DNA of 64,000 bases, from contig NZ_JANQAH010000009.1 in assembly GCF_024707125.1 (NCBI RefSeq), positions 186,001 through 250,000 of the forward strand. Reading direction: 5' to 3'. Every line of letters starts with the position of its first letter. Within the stretch, counting starts at the first letter, position 1. Both the position numbers and the translations under genes were made by a program. Shown here in pieces: positions 63,595 through 64,000 of this stretch. The notes beneath the pieces were generated by a model. That model was not told the origin of the DNA and ran no database searches. It was given only the letters and a program-made list of their open reading frames with translations. Origin of the DNA: Devosia sp. (lineage in GTDB: Bacteria; Pseudomonadota; Alphaproteobacteria; Rhizobiales; Devosiaceae).

Positions 63595-64000
63595 TCAGCC
63601 GCCAAGGATCAGTTTTAGGGCAATGGCCCACATGATCACGGCGATGATCCCCTCAAGAATACGCCAGGCAAACGGTTTGGCGAAGATGGGTCGCAGAAAA
63701 CCAGCGCCATAGCCAAGGGCAAAGAAAAACGCGAAAGACCCGGTGATGGCGCCGGCGGCGAAATGCACCTCGCGTCCTGCAAATTGCGTCGAAATGGTAC
63801 CAAGCAGCACCACCGTATCGAGATAGACGTGCGGGTTGAGCCAGGTGATGGCGAGGCAGGCCAGAAGCGTCGTCAGCAAGGGCTTGGCCGTGTCGGCCTC
63901 GCTGACCGACAAGGCGCCATGGGATTTTAGCGCGGAAAGCAGGCTTCGCGCCCCATACCAGACGAGAAACGCCGCGCCGCCAAAGCGCATCACCGGATCG
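63595..64000 (-). CDS. LysE/ArgO-type amino-acid exporter (cut by window edge)
   Basis: The C-terminal 134 or so residues are in the window; the N-terminus lies beyond base 64000. Visible: GGAAFLVWYGARSLLSAL, then CLAITWLNPHVYLDTVVLLG with the LNPHVYLDT block that marks the LysE/ArgO group, and three further membrane segments ending WAIALKLILGG. It exports basic amino acids (Arg or Lys) in known members. It lies 20 bases upstream of the PaiB gene on the same strand. Confidence 0.9.
   Translation of the reverse strand, partial: DPVMRFGGAAFLVWYGARSLLSALKSHGALSVSEADTAKPLLTTLLACLAITWLNPHVYLDTVVLLGTISTQFAGREVHFAAGAITGSFAFFFALGYGAGFLRPIFAKPFAWRILEGIIAVIMWAIALKLILGG

Overview
The window is a stretch of chromosome from a GC-rich alphaproteobacterium, most likely of the order Hyphomicrobiales and near the Devosia group. 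This placement is inference from several observations: atpHAGDC without the Fo genes next to priA, an sdhCDA cluster beside a DUF1674 (SDHAF4-type) gene, the dapF-mtaB-ftsY and ffh-rpsP neighbourhoods, frequent TTG/GTG starts, and two-hairpin intergenic repeats like those known in rhizobia. Nearly everything is dense housekeeping coding sequence. I see no prophage, insertion sequence, integrase island or CRISPR array.

Layout. 1-823: N-terminal part of a chemoreceptor (minus). 1025-5996: the F1 part of ATP synthase, atpHAGDC (minus), with a terminator behind it. 6.2-10.9 kb: priA (minus), then a 58-residue orphan, xerC and a DMT transporter (plus). 10.95-12.4 kb: a secreted, very acidic protein made almost only of seven roughly 65-residue repeats. 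12.7-17.8 kb: succinate dehydrogenase sdhC-sdhD-sdhA-(five small genes)-sdhB (minus), with an SDHAF4-type assembly factor upstream. 18.5-28.3 kb (plus): htpX, rsmB, a heparinase-like gene, purH, a flippase, leuC, a small metallopeptidase and a DUF1761 protein. 28.4-32.4 kb (minus): dapF-mtaB-ftsY-yciB. 32.5-35.2 kb (plus): a methyltransferase, ffh and rpsP. 35.4-39.3 kb: leuB, then RidA and leuD (minus), around a homocysteine methyltransferase and a secreted peptide. 39.4-46.8 kb: a PAS-PAS-HTH protein, a FadR-type regulator, an M20 peptidase, deoD with a HEAT-repeat partner, argC and small genes. 46930-47005: tRNA-Ala(CGC). 47.1-49.7 kb: an SDR gene and a tetR gene divergent over a clear operator, then a Gfo/Idh/MocA oxidoreductase. 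49.9-52.1 kb: an unfamiliar two-gene membrane operon ending in a ClpP-like protein. 52.2-64 kb: a diguanylate cyclase, an LLM oxidoreductase, a PagL-like tandem pair, asd with a possible leader peptide, an EamA exporter, an EF-hand pair, carbonic anhydrase, NUDIX, PaiB and LysE genes.

How the genes work together. Energy metabolism (F1-ATPase, complex II and its assembly factor), amino-acid synthesis (leuB, leuC, leuD, dapF, asd, argC), protein targeting (ffh, ftsY, rpsP) and tRNA/rRNA modification (mtaB, rsmB) dominate.

The least ordinary features are: a short reading frame before asd ending in Thr-Lys-Thr-Thr-Lys-Thr; a pair of tiny proteins starting MCxxC inside the sdh operon; the seven-repeat protein; the membrane/ClpP-like operon; and three genes in the last 8 kb each broken by a single-base change at a poly-A run, which may be sequence errors.
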